43,082 nt of DNA, taken from NCBI GenBank assembly GCA_938083135.1, contig CALLKY010000112.1, forward strand, positions 1 to 43,082, read 5' to 3'. Positions 1-8,040 of the stretch are shown piece by piece (positions within the stretch are counted from its first letter, which is position 1; every line of letters begins with the position of its first letter). Origin of the DNA: an uncultured Alphaproteobacteria bacterium (GTDB lineage: Bacteria > Pseudomonadota > Alphaproteobacteria > Bin95). The position numbers and the translations under genes are program-made. The notes below the pieces were generated by a model that was given only the letters and a program-made list of their open reading frames with translations, had not been told where the DNA came from and made no database searches.

Positions 1-71
1 TGGCCCTGTAGCACCTCGACCTGGCGCAGCTTCGCCACGATCTCTTCAGGTTTATCTCGCTTGCCTGCCAT
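1..71 (-). mobile_element. IS3-family transposase OrfA, N-terminal fragment
   Basis: The minus strand reads an ATG at 71-69 followed by MAGKRDKPEEIVAKLRQ and VEVLQG, then runs off the window edge. This is the helix-turn-helix N-terminus of IS3-family OrfA (the IxxxLRQxExLxG pattern), which binds the IS ends. A clear Shine-Dalgarno (GGAGGA) lies a few bases upstream of the ATG. Only 23 codons are visible, so the subgroup cannot be assigned. Family resemblance is clear; completeness and activity are unknown. Confidence 0.75.
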
Positions 72-139
72 ATTCTGATCCTCCTTCGATGGGATAAATA
101 CTATCCCAGTGGGTGGACCACTTCAGTGGGGCTGCTCCA
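72..139 (-). mobile_element. Putative IS3-type terminal non-coding region
   Basis: This is the non-coding stretch between the OrfA start and the host-like sequence. It holds a short hairpin (GGGATA 91-96 with TATCCC 102-107) and, near 109-139, overlapping inverted repeats. Read on the minus strand, a TG dinucleotide at 139-138 begins TGGAGCAGCCCC, consistent with the 5'-TG...CA-3' ends of IS3 elements. The real boundary could lie anywhere from 139 to 170, because the other end is outside the window and no target duplication can be checked. Confidence 0.4.
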
Positions 140-170
140 AGTGGGCAAACCTCTGAACCGAAACCCTTAG

Positions 171-560
171 ATAGGCCAACCCCTTGATCTTTCAACACTT
201 GACGGCACAGACGGCTTTCGCATCACAGGCTCGGCCTTGGAGCAATCTGCTGGTTTTACTGTTAGTATCGGCGGCGATGTAAATGGTGATCACCATGCAG
301 ACATTAAAGTAGGAACTGACCCCGCCCTCGCCAGTTCTAGCTTCGTGATATTTGGCGCGGCATCTAGTTTTGCAGCAGATATCGCCCTAAACGCGCTTGA
401 TGGCACAGATGGCTTCCGGGCTGATCATAGCGGCCTTGTAGGTGCGGGCAGCTCCGGCGTTGCAGGCGTCGGCGATATCAATGGCGATTCACTTGATGAT
501 TTGGCTGCCGGCCTGCCGCCTCCCCTGATTCGCGGGTGGCAGCCGGATCAACTCACGTGA
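171..560 (+). pseudogene. 5' fragment of FG-GAP repeat protein, truncated and frameshifted
   Basis: The frame from 171 encodes FG-GAP (integrin alpha-type beta-propeller) sequence without any natural start. A TAG sits at 168-170 and IS3-type DNA lies just upstream. It contains LDLSTLDGTDGFRI, two calcium-loop motifs (DVNGDHHADI and DINGDSLDDL) and the spacer ALNALDGTDGFR, all matching repeats in the downstream frame. At about 515-535 the propeller homology moves to the frame that opens at 536, across a CCGCCTCCCC run, and this frame then stops at 560. The simplest reading is one gene that lost its 5' end to an IS insertion and then lost or gained bases in the C-rich tract. A sequencing error at the tract is possible. 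Confidence 0.75.
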
Positions 561-2548
561 TTTTTGGCGATCAAAGCGCCTTTTCCGCAGTTGTGAACAC
601 AACAGCATTGGATGCTGTATCGGGCCTGACGATTGATGGCGAGGCAGCCGGTGACGCGTCCGGCACATCAGTCGCGCGTGCAGGCGATATGAACGGCGAT
701 GGCATTGGCGATCTCGTCATAGGCGCTATTGGCAGCGGCCTCGCGGGCGCTGCATTTGTTGTATTCGGCAGCACTTCTGGCCTTGCTGATATGGCCTTGG
801 ACGCCCTCGACGGCTCAGACGGCTTCCGTATAAACGGTGCCGCTGCGGCTGATGAAGTCGGGGTCGCTGTCAGCACAGCGGGCGATTTTAATGGCGACGG
901 CCTCGCAGATCTATTGATCGGCGCTCCAGCAATCAATAATGGCCTGGATCTATCGGCAGGGGCGGCTTTCCTGATCTACGGCAAGGAGAATGGGTTTGAC
1001 GCTTCTCTTGATCTTGCAACCCTTGACGCAACAGACGGATTTGTCATCTCGGGCGGCGGCACATCGGCCAATCTGGGCGCTGCAGTAAGTACAGCTGGCG
1101 ACATCAATGGCGATGGAAGGGCAGACATCATAGTCAGCGCACCAAGCGGTGCAGGCCCTGCAGGTTCAGGGGCTGGCCAGACCTATGTCATTCTTGGGTC
1201 CAGCAGCATAGGTTCCACATTTGATGTCAGCACATTAGATGGCGCGGACGGATTTCGGTTAGATGGCTCGAGCGCTGACGGCAATTCTGGCAGCGCCGTC
1301 AGCACAGCGGGCGATTTCAATGGCGATGGCTTCGATGATCTCATCGTTGGCTCTAAGGCGGCCGCAGGAGGCGGGCTATCTGGCAGCGGTGAAGCCCACA
1401 TCGTTTTTGGCAAGAGCAGCGGCTTCGCATCCACCATTGATCTTGGCAGCCTTACAGATGCAGATGGCATCGATATGTTCGGCATATTGGCGGAAGACAA
1501 TTTCGGCGCGTCCGTCGGCGGCGGTGGTGACATTAATGGCGATGGCTTCGATGACGTCATCATCGGTGCGCCCGGACACAATAACGGGCTGACCCTGAAT
1601 GTCGGAGAAGCCTATGTGATCTTCGGCTTCGACAACGGCGCGATCACGCATAATGGCGCTGGCTCATCCGCGGAATTCATTGGCGAAGATACAGATGACA
1701 CCGCTGTATTGGGTGAAGAAGACGATACCTTCAGTTCCGGCCTTGGTAACGATGTCATTCGCGCGGGCGCCGGTAACGATATCGGCGACCTGGGCGATGG
1801 CAACGACATGGGCGACGGTGGCGATGGCAATGACACAATCAATGGCGGCGCTGGCGATGACGTCCTATACGGTGGCCGGGGCGCAGATACGTTATTTCTG
1901 GGCACCGGCGCAGATGAAGTATTTGGGGACGAAGGCAATGACATCTTCTCAGCCAGGCACGATGAACTCGGGGCTGGCGACCGCATCTTTGGCGGCGAAG
2001 GGACTGCCGACAAACTGGTCGTGACCAGCAATGGCCTGCTTGACCTCTCCTTGTTGGACGCATTTGTGGGCGTAGAGCAGGTAACGCTGCAGGTCGCGCA
2101 GACTGCGATTGGCAGTGACGCCAATATTCTCTGGAATGGTCGTGGCGGTGCGGAAGATTTCACGCTGGGGGCAGGCCGTGATTTCGTCAAAGCTGGCCAT
2201 GGCGATGACATCGTACGCGGTGGCGATGGCGCTGATATTCTGCTTGGCCATAACGGCAATGATCGGTTGATCGGCCAGGCGGGAACGGACCGGATGAAAG
2301 GCGGCAGCGGGGATGATGTGATCGTCACATCAACCGGCAGCGGGCTGGATATCGTTTACGACTTCACTGTAGGCGAAGACAGAATCGACGTTTCCGGCCT
2401 CGGTTTCACAGACTTCGCAGCTGAAATCGCCAGCATTTGGCGCACCGTGAACGGCAGGGCGCTTATGGAAATGGGCGGCGGCGATCGGTTATTGCTGGTC
2501 GGCATAGATCACACCACGCTAACTGCCGATGACTTCATTCTGGCGTGA
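536..2548 (+). CDS. FG-GAP repeat / RTX calcium-binding protein (3' part of a broken gene)
   Basis: This 670-codon frame continues the propeller started upstream. Five FG-GAP calcium loops of the form D-x-N-G-D-G-x-x-D lie near residues 51, 117, 189, 259 and 331, separated by repeats of the type LDALDGSDGFRI. They are followed by two blocks of RTX nonapeptides (GGxGxDxxx, about 403-468 and 544-601) and a hydrophobic C-terminus ending DDFILA. Such proteins are normally large secreted adhesins or surface proteins exported by type I secretion using a C-terminal signal. No secretion genes are nearby. The only start here is a GTG with no good ribosome-binding site, so independent translation is doubtful. 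The domain call is firm; function is inferred. Confidence 0.8.
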   Translation: MAAGSTHVIFGDQSAFSAVVNTTALDAVSGLTIDGEAAGDASGTSVARAGDMNGDGIGDLVIGAIGSGLAGAAFVVFGSTSGLADMALDALDGSDGFRINGAAAADEVGVAVSTAGDFNGDGLADLLIGAPAINNGLDLSAGAAFLIYGKENGFDASLDLATLDATDGFVISGGGTSANLGAAVSTAGDINGDGRADIIVSAPSGAGPAGSGAGQTYVILGSSSIGSTFDVSTLDGADGFRLDGSSADGNSGSAVSTAGDFNGDGFDDLIVGSKAAAGGGLSGSGEAHIVFGKSSGFASTIDLGSLTDADGIDMFGILAEDNFGASVGGGGDINGDGFDDVIIGAPGHNNGLTLNVGEAYVIFGFDNGAITHNGAGSSAEFIGEDTDDTAVLGEEDDTFSSGLGNDVIRAGAGNDIGDLGDGNDMGDGGDGNDTINGGAGDDVLYGGRGADTLFLGTGADEVFGDEGNDIFSARHDELGAGDRIFGGEGTADKLVVTSNGLLDLSLLDAFVGVEQVTLQVAQTAIGSDANILWNGRGGAEDFTLGAGRDFVKAGHGDDIVRGGDGADILLGHNGNDRLIGQAGTDRMKGGSGDDVIVTSTGSGLDIVYDFTVGEDRIDVSGLGFTDFAAEIASIWRTVNGRALMEMGGGDRLLLVGIDHTTLTADDFILA

Positions 2549-2552
2549 GCCT

Positions 2553-2583
2553 TAGGGTCCTGCACCTAGGGTCCTGGACCTAG
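2553..2583. repeat. 14-bp tandem repeat in convergent gap
   Basis: TAGGGTCCTGCACC (2553-2566) is followed directly by TAGGGTCCTGGACC (2567-2580), with a further TAG. The second copy contains the palindrome GGTCC-T-GGACC (2570-2580). It fills the gap between the convergent FG-GAP/RTX gene and the small membrane protein gene, and overlaps that gene's stop codon. It could act as a weak bidirectional terminator, but there is no T-run. Confidence 0.45.
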
Positions 2584-2858
2584 TCTGGCGTTGGACGCCC
2601 GCCCGGGTCTCCACTGCCAGACTCTTGGCTGCCTGAAGGGGCGGATGGTTGTTCGCTCTCAGTATCGTCGGCCATAGGCGCAGGTTGGGGTTGCTGCCTG
2701 GCCAATCTAGCCCTTGTGAACCCCAGATGTATCAACACGATGCCCGGCACACAGGGCAGATAACTCAAAATTTGTGACGTTTCGGCCAGCAAAATCTGAC
2801 CGACCATATAGCCGACCGTTGTCAGCACCATGCCAGAAAGCTTCAAAATCCAAGGCAT
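2580..2858 (-). CDS. Small membrane protein, unknown function
   Basis: About 92 residues beginning MPWILKLSGM, with two predicted membrane segments (around LSGMVLTTVGYMVGQILLA and ILSYLPCVPGIVLIHLGF) and a polar, Pro/Ser/Glu-rich tail. I chose the ATG at 2858 because a GGGGAAGA ribosome-binding site precedes it. The frame stays open to a GTG at 2912, which would overlap the upstream lipoprotein gene by 20 nt. It is the last minus-strand gene of the block running down from the molybdenum hydroxylase. I do not recognise the family. Confidence 0.55.
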   Translation of the reverse strand: MPWILKLSGMVLTTVGYMVGQILLAETSQILSYLPCVPGIVLIHLGFTRARLARQQPQPAPMADDTESEQPSAPSGSQESGSGDPGGRPTPD

Positions 2859-2892
2859 ATGAAATTCTTCCCCCGTTGCAACACTGCCCACC

Positions 2893-3483
2893 TTAACGAA
2901 TAACGTCCACACTCCAATCCGATTGTGTGGTCAGCGCCAGGCGGCGCGCGAAATGCACCTCAACGCGAACCTGGCGATCAATGCGCTTAGGAATGCCAAG
3001 CCGAAGATCGCCACCTGGAACCCGCCATTCATGCTCCCGCCGGAAAGCGCCGGTCCGAAGATCAGTGGCGACATTGCGGGTGAAGCGGCCTCGTTCCCGC
3101 GAACGCGCAGGCCGACCATAAGCTGCCAGTAACTGCCTGAAAACATCCGTGAACGTCTTCTCTGCCTCATCTGCAAACGCTGAGCTGATGATCACGAACA
3201 CGGATTCCAATACGCCATCAGGCAAATTCAATACCAACCGTTGACGGTCAAACACGCGCTCAAACACCGGCGTCTCGTAAATCCTATAGCGCCCGAATGC
3301 CTGTCCACCTTTGATCCGCCTTGAAGCCAGCCATCCCGTGGCGACGGCCTCGCCTTGCCCAAGCGGCGCCGTGGTGATGTCAATGCTTTGGGTGGCACCA
3401 GCACTCTTCGCAGGCCCGGCACAGGCGGATACGCTGAGTGCAGCAACGCTTGCCAGAAAGTGACGTCTACCAATCCTATCCAT
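2893..3483 (-). CDS. Putative lipoprotein, unknown function
   Basis: 196 residues. The N-terminus MDRIGRRHFLASVAALSVSA is a signal peptide with a twin-arginine-like RR and ends in a VSAC lipobox (Cys about residue 21), so export and lipidation are likely. The mature part is a mixed alpha/beta domain with many arginines in its second half and no motif I recognise. A strong AAGGAG site precedes the ATG, and only 17 nt separate it from the VOC gene, so it is probably co-transcribed with that operon. A link to the operon's catabolic role is not evident. Confidence 0.65.
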   Translation of the reverse strand: MDRIGRRHFLASVAALSVSACAGPAKSAGATQSIDITTAPLGQGEAVATGWLASRRIKGGQAFGRYRIYETPVFERVFDRQRLVLNLPDGVLESVFVIISSAFADEAEKTFTDVFRQLLAAYGRPARSRERGRFTRNVATDLRTGAFRREHEWRVPGGDLRLGIPKRIDRQVRVEVHFARRLALTTQSDWSVDVIR

Positions 3484-3500
3484 CTGCGCGCTCCTTCGCG

Positions 3501-4409
3501 TTAGAGACCGGGCGGCATCTCTCCCTCATGGAGAATGAGTGTTGTCCCCAGGCCATGCGCAGGGCGGATCAAAACGCCGTCCATGACATCCTCAAACGGA
3601 ATTGCGTTCGAATTCAGGCAAGCGCGCGCAGCATCTAACGAACCCGCGCGAAGAAATATGGCACCACCAAAGGGCGTCGTTGGCACTTCAAGGCCCGGTG
3701 CGAAATCAGTCGCGCGGCTTGGTTCCGCGAATATCAGCATGCCGCGTTCGAGCGAGACACATCCGGCCCCCACGCCTAAGCGCTTGGCGGGCTTTCGCAG
3801 AAACCGGCTGTAACGATCCAGCGCCTCATCCACATCATCAACGACCCATAGCGCACCTGTTAGCGCCGATATGCCGTTCGGATGGGTGGTCTGGCTTTCA
3901 TGCCAGACGAGCTCTGGCGAGTGATGCCCGCACCACTGCACTCGCCCTTCAGCCATCACACCCGGCGGCACGCGCAGCACACTGAAATGGCCGTCATGGT
4001 CGCCATCCGGCAATTGAACCGGGCGGCGCATATCAACGGGTTCAAGCGGTGTGAAGCCTTCTGCTGCAAGGCGGGGGGCTTCTGCTGGAACATCAGCGCT
4101 ATTGAACGCCATCAGGTGCAGGCCTTCATAGCGGCCAAGCTGCGCACGATGCTGGTCCGCCAACGGCGTTTGCCCACGCGCGCCCAGAAACTCCAGATAG
4201 CCAAGCCCCAGGGTCGACAGGCGGTTGATCGTGCCAGACGGGCGCTGCACCCCGTCTGCGCCCATATTCATGTGGACATTTTCCACACTCACCTGGAAAC
4301 CAAGCCGCTCCAATTGCGCCTTGGCACGATCCAGGTCCGCGACGAACCAACCGACATGGTCCAGAAAGACCTCATCGCCTTCCGGCAACTGGCGTTCAGT
4401 CCATTGCAT
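3501..4409 (-). CDS. VOC-fold (glyoxalase-like) protein
   Basis: 302 residues containing two vicinal-oxygen-chelate halves. The first starts near residue 16 with LDHVGWFVADLDRAKAQLERLGF, shown here only as a landmark of the VOC beta-alpha-beta unit; the second starts near residue 185 with ALWVVDDVDEALDRYSRFL. The fold resembles the large glyoxalase-like family (Glyoxalase_3). Members bind a divalent metal and act as isomerases, dioxygenases or lyases, or have unknown roles. It begins 3 nt after the crotonase gene ends, so it is almost certainly in the same transcript and may act on a CoA- or ring-derived intermediate. The substrate cannot be deduced from sequence. Confidence 0.75.
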   Translation of the reverse strand: MQWTERQLPEGDEVFLDHVGWFVADLDRAKAQLERLGFQVSVENVHMNMGADGVQRPSGTINRLSTLGLGYLEFLGARGQTPLADQHRAQLGRYEGLHLMAFNSADVPAEAPRLAAEGFTPLEPVDMRRPVQLPDGDHDGHFSVLRVPPGVMAEGRVQWCGHHSPELVWHESQTTHPNGISALTGALWVVDDVDEALDRYSRFLRKPAKRLGVGAGCVSLERGMLIFAEPSRATDFAPGLEVPTTPFGGAIFLRAGSLDAARACLNSNAIPFEDVMDGVLIRPAHGLGTTLILHEGEMPPGL

Positions 4410-4412
4410 GGC

Positions 4413-5228
4413 CTATTCGCCTGTGAACTTCGGCCGGCGCTTCTCTACGAAGGATGCAACGCCTTCCGCGAAGTCCTTACCGCCGCGCAAGCGACCATAG
4501 GCTTGGCCTTCAATTTCCATCGCCTGCTCCAGCGGAGAATTGACGCTGTGGTTCAGCACGTTCTTTAGGGTGCGCTGCGCCAAGGGGGAGAACTGGCGGA
4601 GCTCTTTTACGAGGCTGGCCGTGGCGTCTTCCAATTGATCATCCGCCACGCATTCGCAGGCAATGCCCCAATCATAGGCCTGTTGGCCCTTAATACGGAT
4701 CGAGCGCATGGAGATGTTTTTGGCACGGCTAACGCCAACCATCTTCTCCAAGCGGGCTGAACCGCCAGAGCCTGGGATCATGCCGATCCGCATTTCCGGC
4801 AGCGCAAATTCCGCCGTTTCGCTGGCAATGCGGAAATCGCAGGCGAGCGAGAGCTCGAACCCTACGCCGAAGCAATAACCACGCACCGCAGCGATCACTG
4901 GCTTGGAGCAACGCTCTGGCGCGGCCACATATTTGTGCAATTGCGAAACGACTTCCTGGCTGGCTTCCAGGAAACCCGGAATTTCGCCACCGCTAGAAAA
5001 ATGCTCGCCCTCGGAGCGAATGACGATGACACGGACCCGGTGGTCCTGGTCCAGCTCATCAATCACAGCCGCGATCTGCGGGCGCTGGGGCATGCGGATA
5101 ATGTTGAGTGGTGGGCGATGCAGAATCAGGTCTGCGCGTTCGTTCTCCGCATCAATTTCAACGCGAAAGCCATCCAGGTCTGACAGCAAGGCAGAGCGGT
5201 GGGTTTGCATGGAGTTACTCATCGTCAT
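4413..5228 (-). CDS. Crotonase-fold enoyl-CoA hydratase/hydrolase (candidate HmfE, 2-oxoglutaroyl-CoA hydrolase)
   Basis: 271 residues of the crotonase superfamily. The oxyanion-hole region HFSSGGEI is near residue 77. Both acidic positions of classical enoyl-CoA hydratase are present, in GVGFELSLACDF and ALPEMRIGMIPGSGG. The C-terminus RRPKFTG is typical of the family. It overlaps the ligase gene by an ATGA, giving translational coupling. In the furoate pathway the fifth gene (hmfE) is a crotonase-family protein that hydrolyses 2-oxoglutaroyl-CoA. The position here, directly after a Mo-hydroxylase and an acyl-CoA ligase, matches that order. An ordinary enoyl-CoA hydratase of another aromatic-acid pathway remains possible. 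Confidence 0.85.
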   Translation of the reverse strand: MTMSNSMQTHRSALLSDLDGFRVEIDAENERADLILHRPPLNIIRMPQRPQIAAVIDELDQDHRVRVIVIRSEGEHFSSGGEIPGFLEASQEVVSQLHKYVAAPERCSKPVIAAVRGYCFGVGFELSLACDFRIASETAEFALPEMRIGMIPGSGGSARLEKMVGVSRAKNISMRSIRIKGQQAYDWGIACECVADDQLEDATASLVKELRQFSPLAQRTLKNVLNHSVNSPLEQAMEIEGQAYGRLRGGKDFAEGVASFVEKRRPKFTGE

Positions 5229-6730
5229 TCGTCCTCAGTTTGATAATCGCCGGATTGCAGCATCCGACGGAGAATTTTGCCTACGGGAGATTTCGGCAGG
5301 TCCGACACGAACACATATCGGCGTGGGCGTTTGAAATTGGCGAGATCAGATTGGCGGCAATAGGCATCGAGCGTTTCCGCCTCCAGGCCAGTACTGCGTT
5401 TCACAAAGGCCGTCACCTCCTGCCCCCAGCGCTCATGGGGCATACCGGCGACCGCGACCTCAATCACATCTGGATGCAATGACAATGTACTTTCGATCTC
5501 AACCGGGGAGACGTTTTCGCCGCCAGTGATGATCATGTCATCGACGCGACCTGTCACAAACAGATCGCCATCTTCGTCGAAATATCCCGTGTCGCCGGTG
5601 AAGTACCAGCCATTGCGCAGCGATTTTTCATCCGCATCAGGCCGACGCCAATAGCCACCGAAGGCTTCATCGCCGTTCAGGTCCGCAATGATGTGGCCTT
5701 CTTGGCCGACCGGTGCCAGATCATCCGGCCCGCCGCCCAATGTGACGACGCGGATGGTTTGGTTCATGCCGGCTTTCCCAGCGGAACCCGGTTTCGCGGG
5801 CGCATCCGGTTCAATCGTGAAGGTATAAATTTCCGACGAGCCATAGTGATTGATGAACAATTCGGGCTTGAACGCCGCCGTCAGGCGCTGCAGCAGCCCG
5901 TCCGTCATCGAAGCACCTGCAAAGCCAAGCTTCCGCACGCTGGATGTATCAGTCTTGGCAAATTCGGGCACTGCCAGCAGATCGTGGTAGAGCGTCGGTG
6001 CCAAGAAAAGATTGGTGATATTCTCCGCTTGAACCAATTCAAGTGCGCCCGCCGGATCAAACCGTGGTTGGCAAATAAAGCATCCGTCCACCAATGCCGT
6101 CGCCAGCAGCGAGCGCACGCCCATGGTGTGATAGAGCGGCATTACCCCAAGGCTCCGCTCCCCGCGCACGAAACCGCTCTGCGCCACATGGGCGACAGCG
6201 GCTGCACGCTCGACCCGGTGAGTACGCGGCACGCCTTTCGGTCGCCCCGTGGTACCGGATGTATAGAGCATGACCGACCAAGCGTTGATATCGCCATGCG
6301 CTGTCGCCGCAGTGGTGTCCCCGGCCAGCAAACGATCAAACTCCGCGCCAGGACCAATGCGCGGTAAGGCTTGTGCCACAGACGACCCTGCCGCTGCATC
6401 AGCAGATACATCTTGGAAAAACACCGCCTTGGCTTCAGCGTTTTCCGCACAGTAATCCAGTTCTTCCGCCGTCGCCCGCCAATTCAGCGGCACGATAGCG
6501 ATACCGGAAAGCTGGGCGGCCCAGTGAAGGAGTGCAGCTTCAGATGTGTTCTGGAGGAGCGACACGAACCGGTCACCCGGCTGCAACCCCATGCCCTTCA
6601 ATCCGGCATCGAGCTTGCAAGCATCGCTTAACATTTCGGCATAGGTCCAGCGGCGCGCGCCCTCTACAAGCGCTTCGGCCCGGGGGCTGCGTTCAGCCGC
6701 CTGGATCAAGGCTATGCCGACATCAAGCAT
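5225..6730 (-). CDS. AMP-forming acyl-CoA ligase (candidate 2-furoyl-CoA synthetase HmfD)
   Basis: 501 residues of the ANL adenylating family. The P-loop-like motif LYTSGTTGRPKGVPRTHR lies near residue 155. Later come the aromatic-binding region NHYGSSE, the GWYFTGDTGYFDEDG hinge approach, GRVDDMIITGGENVSP, and the C-terminal catalytic lysine in SPVGKILRR. Length and motifs resemble 4-chlorobenzoate- and furoate-type CoA ligases, which activate a ring carboxylate with ATP and CoA. It overlaps the iron-sulfur subunit gene by 8 nt upstream and the crotonase gene by 4 nt downstream. The family is certain. The furoate substrate is inferred from gene order only. Confidence 0.9.
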   Translation of the reverse strand: MLDVGIALIQAAERSPRAEALVEGARRWTYAEMLSDACKLDAGLKGMGLQPGDRFVSLLQNTSEAALLHWAAQLSGIAIVPLNWRATAEELDYCAENAEAKAVFFQDVSADAAAGSSVAQALPRIGPGAEFDRLLAGDTTAATAHGDINAWSVMLYTSGTTGRPKGVPRTHRVERAAAVAHVAQSGFVRGERSLGVMPLYHTMGVRSLLATALVDGCFICQPRFDPAGALELVQAENITNLFLAPTLYHDLLAVPEFAKTDTSSVRKLGFAGASMTDGLLQRLTAAFKPELFINHYGSSEIYTFTIEPDAPAKPGSAGKAGMNQTIRVVTLGGGPDDLAPVGQEGHIIADLNGDEAFGGYWRRPDADEKSLRNGWYFTGDTGYFDEDGDLFVTGRVDDMIITGGENVSPVEIESTLSLHPDVIEVAVAGMPHERWGQEVTAFVKRSTGLEAETLDAYCRQSDLANFKRPRRYVFVSDLPKSPVGKILRRMLQSGDYQTEDE

Positions 6731-7217
6731 GGCGACGCTCTTTTACGAAATCCATCACGGCCCGCACGATAGCGGCATATCCAGTGCAGCGGCAAAGATT
6801 GCCCGAAAGCGCTTCACGCACGTCTTGCTCCGTCGGCGTTGGATTGGTTTTGAGCCATGCATCCAGGGTCATCAGAATGCCCGGCGTGCAGAAACCGCAT
6901 TGCAGCGCATGGTTCCGCTTGAAGGCTTTCTGCAAGGGCGATAGCGCATCATCATCGCCTGCCAGCGCTTCAACCGTGCGTATCTCACGGCCTTCCATAC
7001 GAAGCGCGTAGGTGAGGCAGGCACGCGCTGGCTCGCCATCAATCTGGATCGTGCAGGCGCCGCACACACCGTGTTCGCAGCCCACATGCGTCCCCGTCAG
7101 CCCAATTTCATGGCGAAGGAAATCAACGAGCAACATGCGCGGCTCAGCCTCGCCCGATACTGGCTTACCGTTCAGGGTGAAAGCGACCCAGTGCCGTTGG
7201 CCTTTCTCATACAGCAT
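6723..7217 (-). CDS. Molybdenum hydroxylase [2Fe-2S] small subunit (candidate HmfC)
   Basis: 164 residues with both [2Fe-2S] clusters of the xanthine-dehydrogenase/CODH small subunit. The plant-ferredoxin-type cluster has GCEHGVCGACTIQIDG (about residues 46-61) plus the distal Cys in ARACLTYA. The alpha-helical cluster has CGFCTPGILM and CRCTGY. It passes electrons from the molybdenum centre to FAD in the partner subunit. It overlaps the FAD-subunit gene by 11 nt. It is slightly longer than usual at the N-terminus (MLYEKGQRHW...), but no later good start is evident. Confidence 0.93.
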   Translation of the reverse strand: MLYEKGQRHWVAFTLNGKPVSGEAEPRMLLVDFLRHEIGLTGTHVGCEHGVCGACTIQIDGEPARACLTYALRMEGREIRTVEALAGDDDALSPLQKAFKRNHALQCGFCTPGILMTLDAWLKTNPTPTEQDVREALSGNLCRCTGYAAIVRAVMDFVKERRHA

Positions 7218-8040
7218 GGCGGCGCTCCATTGCTTTCAACACAGTTTGCAGTCCGAGTTCTCGCGCAAGGCGGCGTCGATATGCGGCGTCAGCTTTAGGG
7301 TCGCTTTGCGGGTCCAGGGATTTGGCCAGCCCGACAAGCACGGCCTTAACGTCCCGCTCTGCCAGGCCATCGAAGCGCTTCACAATCGGCTTTGGGCCAA
7401 TGCCACCAAGGCCCAGCGTCACGCCGTCTTGGTCCGCGACGGCAGCGACCGCCACAATTGCAAAATCACCGTGCCGTTCCGCCATTTCCGTGAAGGCGAC
7501 GCCTGACCCTGGCTTTGGCGCATCGAATTTGACCGCCAGCAACATTTCGTCTGGTTCCAGGGCCGTCTCAAACATGCCTTTGAAGAAATCGCCCGCCGGA
7601 ATGCCGCGTTGGCCGCGCTTGGATTGCGCGATCACGACGCCGCCGATGGTCCCCAGCAGGAGGGGTAGCTCCGCTGCAGGGTCCGCATTGGCAAGGCTGC
7701 CGCAAATCGTGCCGCGGCTGCGCGTTTGCACATGGCCGATCCAGGGCATGGCTTCATGCAGCAGCGGTTGCGCGCGCGGCAATTCAAGCCGTCCCATGAA
7801 GCGGGCCTGGGTGACGCAGGCCGCCGCCATCGCACCATCATCGGTGAATTCAATCCGGTCCAGGTCTTTCAAACCCATGATGTCGATCAGGACTTCGGGC
7901 CCTGCAAGCCGCATGTTCAGCATTGGCCCAAGCGATTGCCCGCCAGCGATAATGCGCGCGTCCTCGCCATATTGTTCGAGCGCATCGAGGGCTTCGCCCA
8001 GGCTTTCGGCGCGGATATAGCTGAATGCTGCTGGTTTCAT
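7207..8040 (-). CDS. Molybdenum hydroxylase FAD-binding medium subunit (candidate HmfB)
   Basis: 277 residues of the CoxM / molybdopterin-dehydrogenase FAD-binding family. The two FAD signatures are visible: IIAGGQSLGPMLNMRL (about residues 31-46) and TICGSLANADPAAELP (about 111-126). The C-terminal CO_deh_flav_C-type domain follows. It takes electrons from the iron-sulfur subunit and passes them to an external acceptor. Its ATG overlaps the large-subunit stop as ATGA. The absence of a 4Fe-4S insert argues against a typical anaerobic 4-hydroxybenzoyl-CoA reductase beta subunit. Confidence 0.93.
   Translation of the reverse strand: MKPAAFSYIRAESLGEALDALEQYGEDARIIAGGQSLGPMLNMRLAGPEVLIDIMGLKDLDRIEFTDDGAMAAACVTQARFMGRLELPRAQPLLHEAMPWIGHVQTRSRGTICGSLANADPAAELPLLLGTIGGVVIAQSKRGQRGIPAGDFFKGMFETALEPDEMLLAVKFDAPKPGSGVAFTEMAERHGDFAIVAVAAVADQDGVTLGLGGIGPKPIVKRFDGLAERDVKAVLVGLAKSLDPQSDPKADAAYRRRLARELGLQTVLKAMERRHAV

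Noticed and set aside
1612-2328. 238-codon minus-strand frame rich in Ser/Pro
   Set aside because: Antisense to the RTX repeats; no motif, no ribosome-binding site, repeat-driven composition.
3882-4568. 228-codon plus-strand frame
   Set aside because: Lies antisense to the VOC and crotonase genes, both of which have strong family motifs; no domain visible.
5693-6367. 224-codon plus-strand frame
   Set aside because: Antisense to the acyl-CoA ligase, which has all ANL motifs.
7207-8040. 4-hydroxybenzoyl-CoA reductase beta subunit
   Set aside because: No additional 4Fe-4S cysteine insert of the HcrB type is visible.
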